NCBI GenBank assembly: GCA_964436815.1 | Contig: CAYTER010000007.1 | Span: 1 to 63,812, forward strand | DNA length: 63,812 bases | Direction: 5' to 3' | From: UBA993 sp964436815 | GTDB taxonomy: Bacteria; Bacillota; Dethiobacteria; DTU022 | Shown here: positions 34,074-42,218 of the stretch, piece by piece | Position numbering within the stretch: the stretch's first letter is position 1 | Layout of the letters: each line of letters opens with the position of its first letter | The notes under the pieces: generated by a model | Seen by the model: only the letters and a program-made list of their open reading frames with translations | The model's database searches: none | What the model was told of the DNA's origin: nothing | Made by a program: the position numbers and the translations under genes

Positions 34074-35108
34074 TCAGATTCCTCCTTTACCAAAAGAACA
34101 GTCCGGAAAGACACAGATCTCACATTGTCGGCAAAGCCCACCATGACCTAGAGCGGCGATGTCTGGTGCACTTACCTGTTCGCCGGCCAGCAGGCGGGGC
34201 AGGATCAGATCGAAGATCGTGGTTTTATAATACATGGCGCAGGCCGGCAAGCCGATCAGCGGTATACTGTCTTTATAGGCGAGCAGGAACATGGCTCCCG
34301 GCAAAGCAGGCGCCCCGTATTTAACAATTTCGGCCCCGGTTTTCAGAATGCCGGAAGGCGTAACATCATCGGGATCGACCGACATGCCCCCGGTAATGGT
34401 AATCAAGCTACAACCATGTTTGATCAGTGTAAAGATAGCGGCAGCTATCAGGTCGGCGTCATCAGGGCAGTAGCGAATTAAAGGTTCATCCAGGCCATAA
34501 CGGGCAGCTTTTTCTTTCAGCACAGGGGCAAAGCCATCTTTAATGCGACCCTCAAAAACCTCTCTTCCGGTGATCAGGCCGCCGATCTTAAAGTTTTGAT
34601 AAGGAATTACCGATAGCAGAGGGGTATTTGCTGCGCAGATATCTTCAACCGCCTGGACGGTTTTTTCCTTGACTACCAGGGGGATAACCTTGGCTCCGGC
34701 CACTCTTTCTCCGGCTTTAACAGGAGAGTTGTTGTGGAGAGTGGCCACGATCACATCGTTTATGCTGTTGATTTGCAGCAATCTTGAAGCGTCAACTTTA
34801 AGCAACCCGGCCTCTTCCGCTACCAGGTTTAAACGCCCTTCGGAAGGCCCTTCGATCTTTAGGCCAGGTCCGCATACAGCCCGGGCAATCCTCTCGCCGG
34901 CTCTGTCCTCATGCAATTCTCCTGCTTCAAGTTCGAGGGTATAAACATGGTTTTTACCCATATCGAGCAGGGTTGCAACATCCTCGGGACGAATTTTATG
35001 ACCTTTTTTGAAGGCTGCCCCTTTAAAGCTGCCTTTTACTATCCTGGTGATATCATGACATAATAGTTTTCCTACTGCTTTTTCAGTTTCCACCCGGCTT
35101 ATAATCAT
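34074..35108 (-). CDS. Molybdopterin-binding MoeA-like protein with Cys-rich tail
   Basis: About 344 residues, shorter than MoeA (about 400). The middle carries the molybdopterin-binding segment LITITGGMSVDPDDVTP, comparable to the GGxS motif of MoeA/MogA, and the N-terminal part has VGKLLCHDITRI as in MoeA. The last 25 residues hold a cysteine group, LCRQCEICVFPDCSFG, that could bind a cluster or metal. It likely handles molybdenum cofactor or its precursor. It is the first gene of the mod operon, with AAGGAG before ATG 35108. Confidence 0.82.
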   Translation of the reverse strand: MIISRVETEKAVGKLLCHDITRIVKGSFKGAAFKKGHKIRPEDVATLLDMGKNHVYTLELEAGELHEDRAGERIARAVCGPGLKIEGPSEGRLNLVAEEAGLLKVDASRLLQINSINDVIVATLHNNSPVKAGERVAGAKVIPLVVKEKTVQAVEDICAANTPLLSVIPYQNFKIGGLITGREVFEGRIKDGFAPVLKEKAARYGLDEPLIRYCPDDADLIAAAIFTLIKHGCSLITITGGMSVDPDDVTPSGILKTGAEIVKYGAPALPGAMFLLAYKDSIPLIGLPACAMYYKTTIFDLILPRLLAGEQVSAPDIAALGHGGLCRQCEICVFPDCSFGKGGI

Positions 35109-35194
35109 TGCAATCTCCTTGTCCTGTCAGATTGGGCTAATCCAGGCCGCCGTTAATCGTTATGCTTATAAAAGTATAACGCATCGCTGATTAA

Positions 35195-35220
35195 GCCCCT
35201 TGCCTTTCCGGGCAAGGGGC
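35195..35220. terminator. Perfect 10-bp hairpin between SDR and MoeA-like genes
   Basis: GCCCCTTGCC (35195-35204) pairs with GGCAAGGGGC (35211-35220) around a 6-base loop. It lies after the SDR stop (minus strand), so it may end that transcript, but the T run is weak on either side. Confidence 0.55.
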
Positions 35221-35289
35221 ATTGTTGATCAACTCTTTACACTCATTATTATATAAACTACACAGGCATTGTCAATTGTTTAATGCGGT

Positions 35290-36057
35290 CTATCTTGGCT
35301 GCATCCTGATTGCCCCGTCAAGGCGAATGGTTGTGCCGTTTAGCAAACTGTTTTCGATGATCTGTCTGACCAGCAAAGCGTATTCTTCCGGTCGCCCCAG
35401 CCTTTGCGGGAATGGCACCATCTTACCGAGGGCTTCACGGACATTGTCCGGCATACCCATCAGCATCGGAGTTTCCATAATTCCCGGAGCAATGGTAACC
35501 ACCCTGATACCCAGGGACGCCAGTTCCCGGGCAATCGGCAGGGTTAATCCGACTATGCCGCCCTTGGAAGCGCTATAGGCAGCCTGCCCGATTTGCCCTT
35601 CATAGGCGGCAACCGAGGCTGTATTAATAATCACCCCTCTTTCCCCGTCAGGACCGGGATTGTTTTCAGCCATTTTCCCCGCTGCCAGGCGGATAACATT
35701 AAAAGTCCCGACCAGGTTTACCTGCAGGACCCGGGTAAAAAGCTCAAGATCATGAGGACCCTGTTTGCCCAGCACTTTGGCGGCCGGAGCGATCCCGGCG
35801 CAGTTGACAACTAGATTAATCAGGCCGAAATTAGCGGTTACCTGCTCAACGGCACTTTTTACGTTTTCAGCAGAGCTGACATCAGTTTTAATGAAAAGCG
35901 AGTTGTCACCCAGAGCCTTAATAAGCTGTTGGCCGCGATCCTCATCAAGGTCCAGTATTGCGGCCGTGCCCCCTTCGGCGATGATTGCCTTAACCACCGC
36001 TTCGCCAAGCCCGGATGCTCCGCCGGTTACCAGCGCTTTAGAGTTTTTAAAATCCAA
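35290..36057 (-). CDS. Short-chain dehydrogenase, 3-hydroxyacyl-CoA dehydrogenase type
   Basis: About 255 residues. The NAD site TGGASGLG, the NCAG motif, the catalytic Ser in INTASVAAYEG and YSASKGG (YxxxK) are complete. The overall layout, including a NPGPDGERGVIIN stretch before the catalytic Ser, resembles HSD10-like 3-hydroxyacyl-CoA dehydrogenases. It would oxidise 3-hydroxyacyl-CoA in beta-oxidation, consistent with acyl-CoA ligases and enoyl-CoA hydratase in this window. Start TTG 36057 with GAGGAGG about 10 bases upstream. Confidence 0.88.
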   Translation of the reverse strand: MDFKNSKALVTGGASGLGEAVVKAIIAEGGTAAILDLDEDRGQQLIKALGDNSLFIKTDVSSAENVKSAVEQVTANFGLINLVVNCAGIAPAAKVLGKQGPHDLELFTRVLQVNLVGTFNVIRLAAGKMAENNPGPDGERGVIINTASVAAYEGQIGQAAYSASKGGIVGLTLPIARELASLGIRVVTIAPGIMETPMLMGMPDNVREALGKMVPFPQRLGRPEEYALLVRQIIENSLLNGTTIRLDGAIRMQPR

Positions 36058-36177
36058 TTGACTTAACCTCCTCTTAATTCTTAAAGGATGAGGTTTCCTT
36101 CGCTACTGTTCTTTTAGATCCTGCCAAAAAGGGTAATTAAGCGCTATTTTCATTATGGGCTTGTGATAAAATATCTG

Positions 36178-36206
36178 TTGTTTGCTTTCAGGAATAGTAC
36201 TATAAT
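36178..36206 (+). promoter_or_regulatory. Strong sigma-A promoter
   Basis: TTGTTT (36178-36183), a 17-base spacer and a perfect TATAAT (36201-36206). The predicted transcript starts near 36213, right at the GGAGGAG site of a 21-codon leader ORF. Confidence 0.7.
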
Positions 36207-36225
36207 CTAGCCAGGAGGAGTTAGG

Positions 36226-36291
36226 ATGTATACAGATTCCGTCCGGAAAGGCCATTTAATTCAGAGGAGAGCGAGATCAGTTGGAGAGTAG
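36226..36291 (+). CDS. 21-codon leader ORF overlapping the next gene
   Basis: ATG 36226 has a strong AGGAGGAG site close upstream and encodes MYTDSVRKGHLIQRRARSVGE before TAG at 36289. Its end overlaps the TTG start of the following gene in another frame by 11 bases, so ribosomes finishing it could restart there. It may serve as a leader peptide for coupling rather than as a protein. Confidence 0.45.
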   Translation: MYTDSVRKGHLIQRRARSVGE

Positions 36292-36730
36292 CAGCGGTTC
36301 TGAAAAAGAGAAAATTTTGCAGGAGATCCTGAACTACAATGAAGCGGGACCGTTTAAGATTGTTCACGGCAGTGATACCGACCTGGATATTACAAACGAA
36401 GTAACCAACAGCAGTTGGTACAGCGGTAAAAAAACAGTAACTTATACGGCCAAATTATTGTTAAATGAAAAAGATAAAACTGCATACTATTGGGAAATGC
36501 TGAAAGAAGCTTCTTCCGGTGTCTCTTTCTCGGTCGGTTTCCAAAAAAAGAAGATCAAGGGGATTGAGGTTTTTCAGCAAAGCAGGGAAAAGGGTTATGC
36601 TCCGACCGGGGAAACAGTCTATGATTATCAATTTGACTACGGCAGCCTGCGCGACGCTTTCAAGCATCTGGTGCAGGAATATGGCTGGAAATTTAAACCG
36701 GTAATCCTGAAAGGCAAGGCTACTTACTAA
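36281..36730 (+). CDS. Hypothetical protein, 149 residues
   Basis: Starts TTG 36281, with AGAGGAGA about 11 bases upstream inside the leader ORF. The protein is soluble and mixed alpha/beta, with a basic patch (VGFQKKKIKG) and many aromatic residues; no signal peptide or helix. I do not recognise the family. It has its own promoter and terminator, so it is a single-gene unit preceded by a leader ORF. Codon use is like its neighbours. Confidence 0.75.
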   Translation: MESSSGSEKEKILQEILNYNEAGPFKIVHGSDTDLDITNEVTNSSWYSGKKTVTYTAKLLLNEKDKTAYYWEMLKEASSGVSFSVGFQKKKIKGIEVFQQSREKGYAPTGETVYDYQFDYGSLRDAFKHLVQEYGWKFKPVILKGKATY

Positions 36731-36768
36731 GCGAGCTAGCCACAACATTCTAGACTGAATTTATTTTT

Positions 36769-36810
36769 AAGGCGAAGTGCTTGTTTCGAGACAGGCAGTT
36801 CGCCTTTTTT
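36769..36810 (+). terminator. Intrinsic terminator after hypothetical gene
   Basis: AAGGCGAA (36769-36776) pairs with TTCGCCTT (36799-36806), followed by a run of T to 36810. The rest of the gap to 37008 is AT-rich without a clear element. Confidence 0.75.
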
Positions 36811-37007
36811 AACGGGTTCGGCGCCAGTATGTCTGTCTTTAAAGCCGATTGTATTTTGTGACTCGGCAGGATTAATGATAAATAGCGCGAAATATTCATA
36901 TTTAGGCGAAGTTAGAGTAAATATTCGGTATTATTTATGCCGGTGTCTGGTAATTATAAATCTAACTTTGCAGTTTTTAAATAATGTGCAGACAGGAGCG
37001 AGTTATA

Positions 37008-38798
37008 GTGTGGACGTATCAAAAACCGGATAACCTGGTGGAGTGGTGGCTGGAAAGTGTCAGTAAATTTAGCGGCAATACTTTGTTTCTCGTTCATGAT
37101 GGCCAGGGCGGATTAAACCCTGTCAAGTACGAGGAGATCGGCAGAAGGATAAACAATGCCCGTGGGGGTTTAGCACAACTTGGTATCGGTAAGGATGACG
37201 CTGTTGGCATCATAGCACCGAACTGTCCCGACTGGGCGGTTATGGCCTATGCTACTTACGGTCGTAACGCCAGGTTTATCCCAATGTATGAAAAGGAACT
37301 TGCTCAGACCTGGAAATATATTATCAGGGATAGCGGCATTAAATTGCTAGTGGTTTCCACACCGGAAATATATGAACAGGTCAAGGGATTCAAAGCGGAT
37401 ATACCGGCTTTGAAAGATATTTTTATCATTGCCGATAATGGCGATCTCAGCCTTGCAGGATTGGAGAGGCTGGGTGAAGAGAGCCCGGTCGAGCCACTGA
37501 TTCCTCATTATGATGATGTTGCCGTTCTAATTTATACCTCAGGCACTACCGCTGAACCGAAAGGGGTCCTTCTTACCCATGGCAATCTCACTTACTGCTC
37601 AAGGGCCGGCTATAAACTTTACCCCGACCTGGATGAGAAGCAGGTTGGTATATCAATGTTGCCCTGGGCTCACTCCTATGCTCTTAGTGCGGAGCTGAAC
37701 AACTGGATTCAATTCGGTGGATCACTGGGCTTTATGCGTGACGTTACCACGCTGGCTGAAGATTTGAAGATCGTCAAGCCGACCTATTTGATTTCAGTGC
37801 CGAGGGTTTTTAATAAAATTTATGACGGAATTCAGCTAAAAATGGTTGATGCCGGAGGACTGAAAAAGAAGCTTTTTGACGCAGCCTGCACGGTAGCAAA
37901 AGAAAAACGCGAACTGGCCGCGCACGGGAAAACCAAGGCAGCGGTCAATATTAAAAACGCCCTCTTGAATAAGATAGTATTTTCAAAAATTAAGGAAGCG
38001 ATGGGTGGGCGGGTTATCGGCGCGCTGACCGCCAGTGCCGCTATGAACAAGGAGATCGCTGAATTTTTCTATGATATCGGCATTCCGACTTATGACTGCT
38101 ACGGCCTGACCGAAACTGCCCCGGCTGTAACGATGAATAGCCCTGAAGCGTGGCGCATTGGCAGTGTTGGGAAGGTTCTGGAAGGTCAGAGGGTGGTGAT
38201 TGACAAATCCGCTTCCGAAGCAGGGGCAGTTGATGGAGAGATCGTTGTTTATGGTCCGAATGTGATGAAAGGCTATCATAACAAGCCAGAAGAAACCGCA
38301 GCGGTCTTGATGCCGGATGGCGGTTTCCGGACCGGTGACCGCGGACGTTTTGATGAGGACGGCTATCTTTGGATTACTGGCAGGATTAAGGAGCAGTACA
38401 AATTAACCAATGGCAAGTATGTTTTCCCGACTGTTATTGAGGAAGAGATTAAGCTGATTCCCCTGGTTGCCAATGCTATGGTTTACGGTGATGGAAAACC
38501 CTATAATGTGTGCCTGGTCCTTCCTGACTTCGAGGTGGCGGCGCGTTGGGCTGCCCGGGAAGGGATTGATCCGGCACCGGAAGTAATGTTGGCCAGTGAA
38601 AAATTCCGGACAATGCTCATCGAAGAAATTAAAGGACACTTGAAAGAAACATTTGGCAAATATGAAATACCTGAAAAATATCTTTTGATCAAGGAAGATT
38701 TTACAGTCGAAAACAGGATGCTGACCCAGACTATGAAACTGAAGCGGCGTGTAGTATTGGAAAACTATGCAACTGATATTGAAAATCTTTATCAGTGA
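37008..38798 (+). CDS. Long-chain fatty acid CoA ligase
   Basis: About 596 residues. AMP-binding loop LIYTSGTTAEPKGV, the DCYGLTETAPAV motif and FRTGDRGRFDEDGYLWITGR are intact; the overall layout is that of FadD15-type long-chain ligases. It activates fatty acids as CoA esters for breakdown or lipid synthesis. GTG 37008 is preferred: CAGGAG lies 9 bases upstream, while the earlier ATG 36984 has no ribosome site. It overlaps the 3' end of glpD on the opposite strand by 7 bp. Confidence 0.92.
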   Translation: MWTYQKPDNLVEWWLESVSKFSGNTLFLVHDGQGGLNPVKYEEIGRRINNARGGLAQLGIGKDDAVGIIAPNCPDWAVMAYATYGRNARFIPMYEKELAQTWKYIIRDSGIKLLVVSTPEIYEQVKGFKADIPALKDIFIIADNGDLSLAGLERLGEESPVEPLIPHYDDVAVLIYTSGTTAEPKGVLLTHGNLTYCSRAGYKLYPDLDEKQVGISMLPWAHSYALSAELNNWIQFGGSLGFMRDVTTLAEDLKIVKPTYLISVPRVFNKIYDGIQLKMVDAGGLKKKLFDAACTVAKEKRELAAHGKTKAAVNIKNALLNKIVFSKIKEAMGGRVIGALTASAAMNKEIAEFFYDIGIPTYDCYGLTETAPAVTMNSPEAWRIGSVGKVLEGQRVVIDKSASEAGAVDGEIVVYGPNVMKGYHNKPEETAAVLMPDGGFRTGDRGRFDEDGYLWITGRIKEQYKLTNGKYVFPTVIEEEIKLIPLVANAMVYGDGKPYNVCLVLPDFEVAARWAAREGIDPAPEVMLASEKFRTMLIEEIKGHLKETFGKYEIPEKYLLIKEDFTVENRMLTQTMKLKRRVVLENYATDIENLYQ

Positions 38799-40507
38799 TT
38801 CTGGAGAAATTGAACATTCTTTTTAATATAAGACAGGTATTCATCAACTTCGGCAGCTTTGGTTTTTTCTGTCCAGCCGTAATAGCCGGCCATGATTGCG
38901 GCGGCCGCTTCGGCCAGCCGGGGCTGCTGATGATGCCATACAGTCCACTGCGCTTCAGTGCGGCGGCAGAGCAGGTCACAAAGTTTTGGTGTATTTTCAT
39001 GCTCCAAAATATAATTGACTTCAGCTTCACAGTACGGATAACCCTCTAGCAGGGGTTTTCCGGATGCAGGGTTGTCACGTACTGCTTCGAGAATCGCTAA
39101 TCCGCCCCGGCCATACTGGGTGTAAAAATGCTCATATTGGCCGGGGTGTGCCGTTTCAAGCAGGTTGTTTGATTTTGCCAGCGTCTCGAATTCCGGGCGG
39201 GTGAGGCCAATTTTAAATGGAATCTTGGAGAAGCCCCTCTTTCCTGCTGCCGGCCGGCTGAAAGGTTCTAGGATTTTTTCATGGACCAGGTAAAATAGCA
39301 GGTCTTCCGCCATACGGCGATGGGTGGTTGATTTGCCGCCGGCAATAGCGACCACACCGTCATCAGTCTGAAATATTTCATGGTTGCGGGATACATCAGA
39401 TTCATGTTTAGCCTCTTCCTGCCGGATCAAGGGCCTCACTCCGGCATACGCGCTGACAATATCGGCATCAGTAAGCCGCGCCCGGGGGAAAAGCCGGTTT
39501 ACAGTCCTGAGAAGATAGTCACAATCAGCCCTGCTGCACCAGGGCTCGTCAAGGTTGGTCGATTCAGCGTAGTAGGCAGTATCAGTTGTGCCAATAATTG
39601 ATACCCAGCCTCTGCGCAGCACGAAGAAGAAGCGCCCGTCATCAAGGGAAACAAGGCTGAAGGCATTTCTATTGCCCAGCCTTTCTGCCGGCACTACAAT
39701 ATGAACCCCCTTGGTCGGGTAGATGCGTTTATCCTTGTAGGCAGCATTAGCCAGCACCTGATCGGTCCAAATGCCGGCTGCCGATATGACCACGCGGCCT
39801 CCGACTTTAAAAGTTTCACCACTGAACAGATCAGTTGCGATAACTCCGTTTACTTTTCCGGATTGATCGTGGAGAAAATCTTTAACAGGGCAATAGTTCA
39901 GGGCTGCTGATTGGCCGCTACTGTAATCAAGGCTTTCCTTAATGATTTCTAAGGTAACACGGGCATCATCACAGTTTGTATCATAATAGAATCCGGCGGT
40001 CGTCAGTTTACCCAGTTCGGAATCCTCTAAGGTAATGGCCGGTTCGAATTCCGCGATAAAGGATGCTTTGAGCATGCGTGATTTTTTATAGTTTTTAAAT
40101 TTGCTGCCGCAGTCAGAGATTAGGTCATAAAGAAAAACTGCCAGACGAACCATCAAAGGTTTGGCCTTGTAGTTTTCATAGGATGGGTAGACAAAACCGA
40201 GTGGACGAACCAGGTTTGGGAAATGACAGCGTAACCAGTTTCTCTCGCTGGTCGATTCCCGCACCAGGCGAAATTCGCCGGAAGCAAGATAACGTAAACC
40301 GCCATGAAAAAGTTTTGAGGATCGCGAAGAGGTGCCAAAAGCAAAATCGTTTTTTTCGAGCAGGCAGAATGAAATTCCGCGCAGAGCGCATTCCCTTGCT
40401 ATTCCGGCACCGGTAATGCCGCCACCGATAATCACCAGGTCAAAATCTTTTCGTTTTACTGATTGAATGAATTGCTGTCGTTTAAGGGCGCTCCAGTTAT
40501 GATCCAT
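38792..40507 (-). CDS. glpD: FAD-dependent glycerol-3-phosphate dehydrogenase
   Basis: About 571 residues, full length. The FAD-binding GGGITGAGIARECALRG motif, the GTSSRSSKLFHGGLRYL signature and the GGKSTTHRRMAED segment are conserved. It oxidises sn-glycerol 3-phosphate to dihydroxyacetone phosphate at the membrane, feeding electrons to quinone or another carrier. No glycerol kinase or facilitator is adjacent. Start ATG 40507 with GAGG upstream. The stop overlaps the convergent acyl-CoA ligase gene. Confidence 0.95.
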   Translation of the reverse strand: MDHNWSALKRQQFIQSVKRKDFDLVIIGGGITGAGIARECALRGISFCLLEKNDFAFGTSSRSSKLFHGGLRYLASGEFRLVRESTSERNWLRCHFPNLVRPLGFVYPSYENYKAKPLMVRLAVFLYDLISDCGSKFKNYKKSRMLKASFIAEFEPAITLEDSELGKLTTAGFYYDTNCDDARVTLEIIKESLDYSSGQSAALNYCPVKDFLHDQSGKVNGVIATDLFSGETFKVGGRVVISAAGIWTDQVLANAAYKDKRIYPTKGVHIVVPAERLGNRNAFSLVSLDDGRFFFVLRRGWVSIIGTTDTAYYAESTNLDEPWCSRADCDYLLRTVNRLFPRARLTDADIVSAYAGVRPLIRQEEAKHESDVSRNHEIFQTDDGVVAIAGGKSTTHRRMAEDLLFYLVHEKILEPFSRPAAGKRGFSKIPFKIGLTRPEFETLAKSNNLLETAHPGQYEHFYTQYGRGGLAILEAVRDNPASGKPLLEGYPYCEAEVNYILEHENTPKLCDLLCRRTEAQWTVWHHQQPRLAEAAAAIMAGYYGWTEKTKAAEVDEYLSYIKKNVQFLQNH

Positions 40508-40625
40508 TAACCTCAGCCGCCTTTGATTGAAAAGAGTTTAAAAAGATCCATTTATAGTTACTTTATACCCATTGCACCACAAATGCAATTCCCATTTTTT
40601 GTTCCAGAACTTTTCAGATATTATT

Positions 40626-40655
40626 GTTTACAAATCTGCTGTTTACAAATCTGCT
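40626..40655 (+). repeat. Two perfect tandem copies of a 15-bp sequence upstream of a promoter
   Basis: GTTTACAAATCTGCT is repeated head to tail at 40626-40640 and 40641-40655, touching the -35 box of the riboswitch promoter. Spacing of 15 bp and the position fit an activator or repressor binding site, or a replication slip. Confidence 0.8.
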
Positions 40656-40683
40656 TGACAAAAAATTTATTTGCGTGTATATT
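40655..40683 (+). promoter_or_regulatory. Strong sigma-A promoter for the riboswitch transcript
   Basis: TTGACA (40655-40660), 17-base spacer, TATATT (40678-40683). Start expected near 40690, just before the first aptamer. Confidence 0.8.
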
Positions 40684-40700
40684 CTGAATAGGAAAGTATG

Positions 40701-40799
40701 ACCTGCACGATAATGGCTAACCTGCTGAAAGGCAGGGGCGCAAAGCTAAAGGGTCTAAGGCTCCGTAAGGTGAGCTATGACAGCCTGGTTACCGAAACG
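40701..40799 (+). promoter_or_regulatory. c-di-GMP-I (GEMM) riboswitch aptamer 1
   Basis: The core is easily read: GGCTAACC, GAAAGGC, GGGGCGCAAAGCTAAAGG, TCTAAGG, CTATGACAGCC and GGTTACCGAAAC, the conserved parts of the GEMM-I class which binds cyclic di-GMP. No terminator follows it directly; a second aptamer comes about 90 bases later. Confidence 0.92.
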
Positions 40800-40888
40800 G
40801 GTTATTTTATTTATCAACTAGTTAAATACAGAAAGGAAAACAAAAGCTGTAAGTCCGGATAGATAAAAAACCGGGCTAAAACCAACCT

Positions 40889-41018
40889 GACCGACAAAGG
40901 CAAACCGGTTGAAAGACTGGGGCGCAAAGCTAAAGGGTCTAAGGCTCCTTGTAGGGAGAAGGGAGTTAAGACAGCCTGGCCGCCGAAACAGGATTATACT
41001 GTTTCCTATTTGTCGGTC
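40889..41018 (+). promoter_or_regulatory. c-di-GMP-I (GEMM) riboswitch aptamer 2 with expression platform
   Basis: The second core has GGCAAACC, GAAAGAC, GGGGCGCAAAGCTAAAGG, TCTAAGG, AAGACAGCC and GGCCGCCGAAAC. An outer 10-bp stem pairs 40889-40898 with 41009-41018 perfectly, and a GAAACAG/CTGTTTC hairpin (40985-41005) lies inside. The last three bases of the outer stem are shared with the terminator arm at 41016, so the two structures compete. If ligand favours the outer stem, this is an ON switch. Confidence 0.9.
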
Positions 41019-41040
41019 CCTCTGAAGGAGGGACTTTTTA
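41016..41040 (+). terminator. Riboswitch-controlled terminator that also masks the ribosome site
   Basis: GTCCCTC (41016-41022) pairs with GAGGGAC (41028-41034), followed by TTTTT. GGAGGG (41027-41032), the ribosome site for the GTG at 41041, lies in the 3' arm, so both transcription and translation could be controlled. Confidence 0.8.
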
Positions 41041-42141
41041 GTGGAAAAGAATCATCGATGGGTAAAAAGTTTTTGTCTCTTGATTGCTGTATTAATGACG
41101 ATGTCGGCAGCCGGTTATTTCTTGCTGACCGGTGAGACACCGGCAGTTCAGGGCGGTAAAGTGGAAGCCGCTTTGTCTGCTCCGGTAAAAGAGAAACAAG
41201 ACGAATCAATGCCTGAAGCCGAGCCGGCACAAATTCCGGCAGAGGAGCAGGAAAATGCAGCAGCAGAAGAAAGTCCTCTGGTTGAAACTGATCTACAGGC
41301 AACTTCATCCCCGGGATTAGATAATCTGGCAGGAGATCAGGGCGCGGCAGCTGTTTCAAGTATTGCAGCTGCTCCAAAAGACTACAAGGTTGAAAGTAAA
41401 CCGGTTGAAACAACTACTGAAGCTCCTGCCGCCCAGCCGGCAGTTATTGCTGCTCCGGCTATCATAGTCGAGGAGCCGCAAGTGACGGCAGCCCCGGTTT
41501 CCTACAAGTGGGGCAGTTCGGCTAATTATGTTTTCAGGATGGAAGTAAGTGTTACCAACAATGGCAGCGATACGGCAAGGAATGTCAATGTATCGGTTCC
41601 ACTACTTGAGAACAGTTCTCCCTATCAAACTACAAGCCTAAAATCAGTGAATTACTCGATAACTAATTCTTCCGGCCGGGTCAGCACTTTTAATTTAGGT
41701 GATCTGGCCTCCGGAGAAACGAGGGTGATCGTCGCTGATTTTGATATCAGGGTCAGCACAATTTCACTTAATTCGAGCAACGAGACAGTTGAAAAAGCAA
41801 GAAAAATTTATGAACAGCATGCCGGTTCCGGGAACTGCCGTGATCTGGCGCTGGCCTTCATCAGTAAATGCCGTGAACAGGGGATAAACGCCCGTGAGGT
41901 AATTGGATTTGCCCGTACACAGCGCGGAGCAATGACTTCAGGTTCTCTGCAGGGCAGCCGTCACAGCTGGGCTGAGTTCTATGTGGACGGGCTTGGCTGG
42001 GTGCCTGTGGATTTGACTTTCCAGTACTTTGGTGCATTTCCGCATACCTCTCACATTGTGGAGAGTTACAGCGACCAGTCAATTAAAGTAACCTATACCG
42101 GCGGCAGTTTAAGTGCCAGCTGGAGTAATGCTGTTATGTAA
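41041..42141 (+). CDS. Secreted transglutaminase-like protein under c-di-GMP control
   Basis: About 366 residues. An N-terminal signal anchor (about 8-30) is followed by a long low-complexity Ala/Pro/Glu region (to about 150), an Ig-like beta region (about 155-240), and a transglutaminase-like domain with Cys in GSGNCRDLAL, His in GSRHSWAEFYVDG and Asp in WVPVDLTF. The triad is complete, so it may be a protease or cross-linking enzyme acting at the cell surface. The two riboswitches in its leader tie it to c-di-GMP, which usually governs biofilm or surface attachment. GTG 41041 follows GGAGGG by 8 bases. Confidence 0.9.
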   Translation: MEKNHRWVKSFCLLIAVLMTMSAAGYFLLTGETPAVQGGKVEAALSAPVKEKQDESMPEAEPAQIPAEEQENAAAEESPLVETDLQATSSPGLDNLAGDQGAAAVSSIAAAPKDYKVESKPVETTTEAPAAQPAVIAAPAIIVEEPQVTAAPVSYKWGSSANYVFRMEVSVTNNGSDTARNVNVSVPLLENSSPYQTTSLKSVNYSITNSSGRVSTFNLGDLASGETRVIVADFDIRVSTISLNSSNETVEKARKIYEQHAGSGNCRDLALAFISKCREQGINAREVIGFARTQRGAMTSGSLQGSRHSWAEFYVDGLGWVPVDLTFQYFGAFPHTSHIVESYSDQSIKVTYTGGSLSASWSNAVM

Positions 42142-42218
42142 ATGCATCCCTCCTTCAAATTTTCAAGGCGGTGCATTTTTAAAAACCCCGGTCCTCCACT
42201 ACCGGGGTTTCTTTTTTT
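42140..42218 (+). terminator. Two consecutive terminator hairpins
   Basis: The first pairs AAATGCA with TGCATTT around 42140-42178, with more pairs inside. The second is a strong AAACCCCGGT/ACCGGGGTTT hairpin (42183-42192, 42201-42210) followed by CTTTTTTT. The second also covers the end of the convergent gene. Confidence 0.85.
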
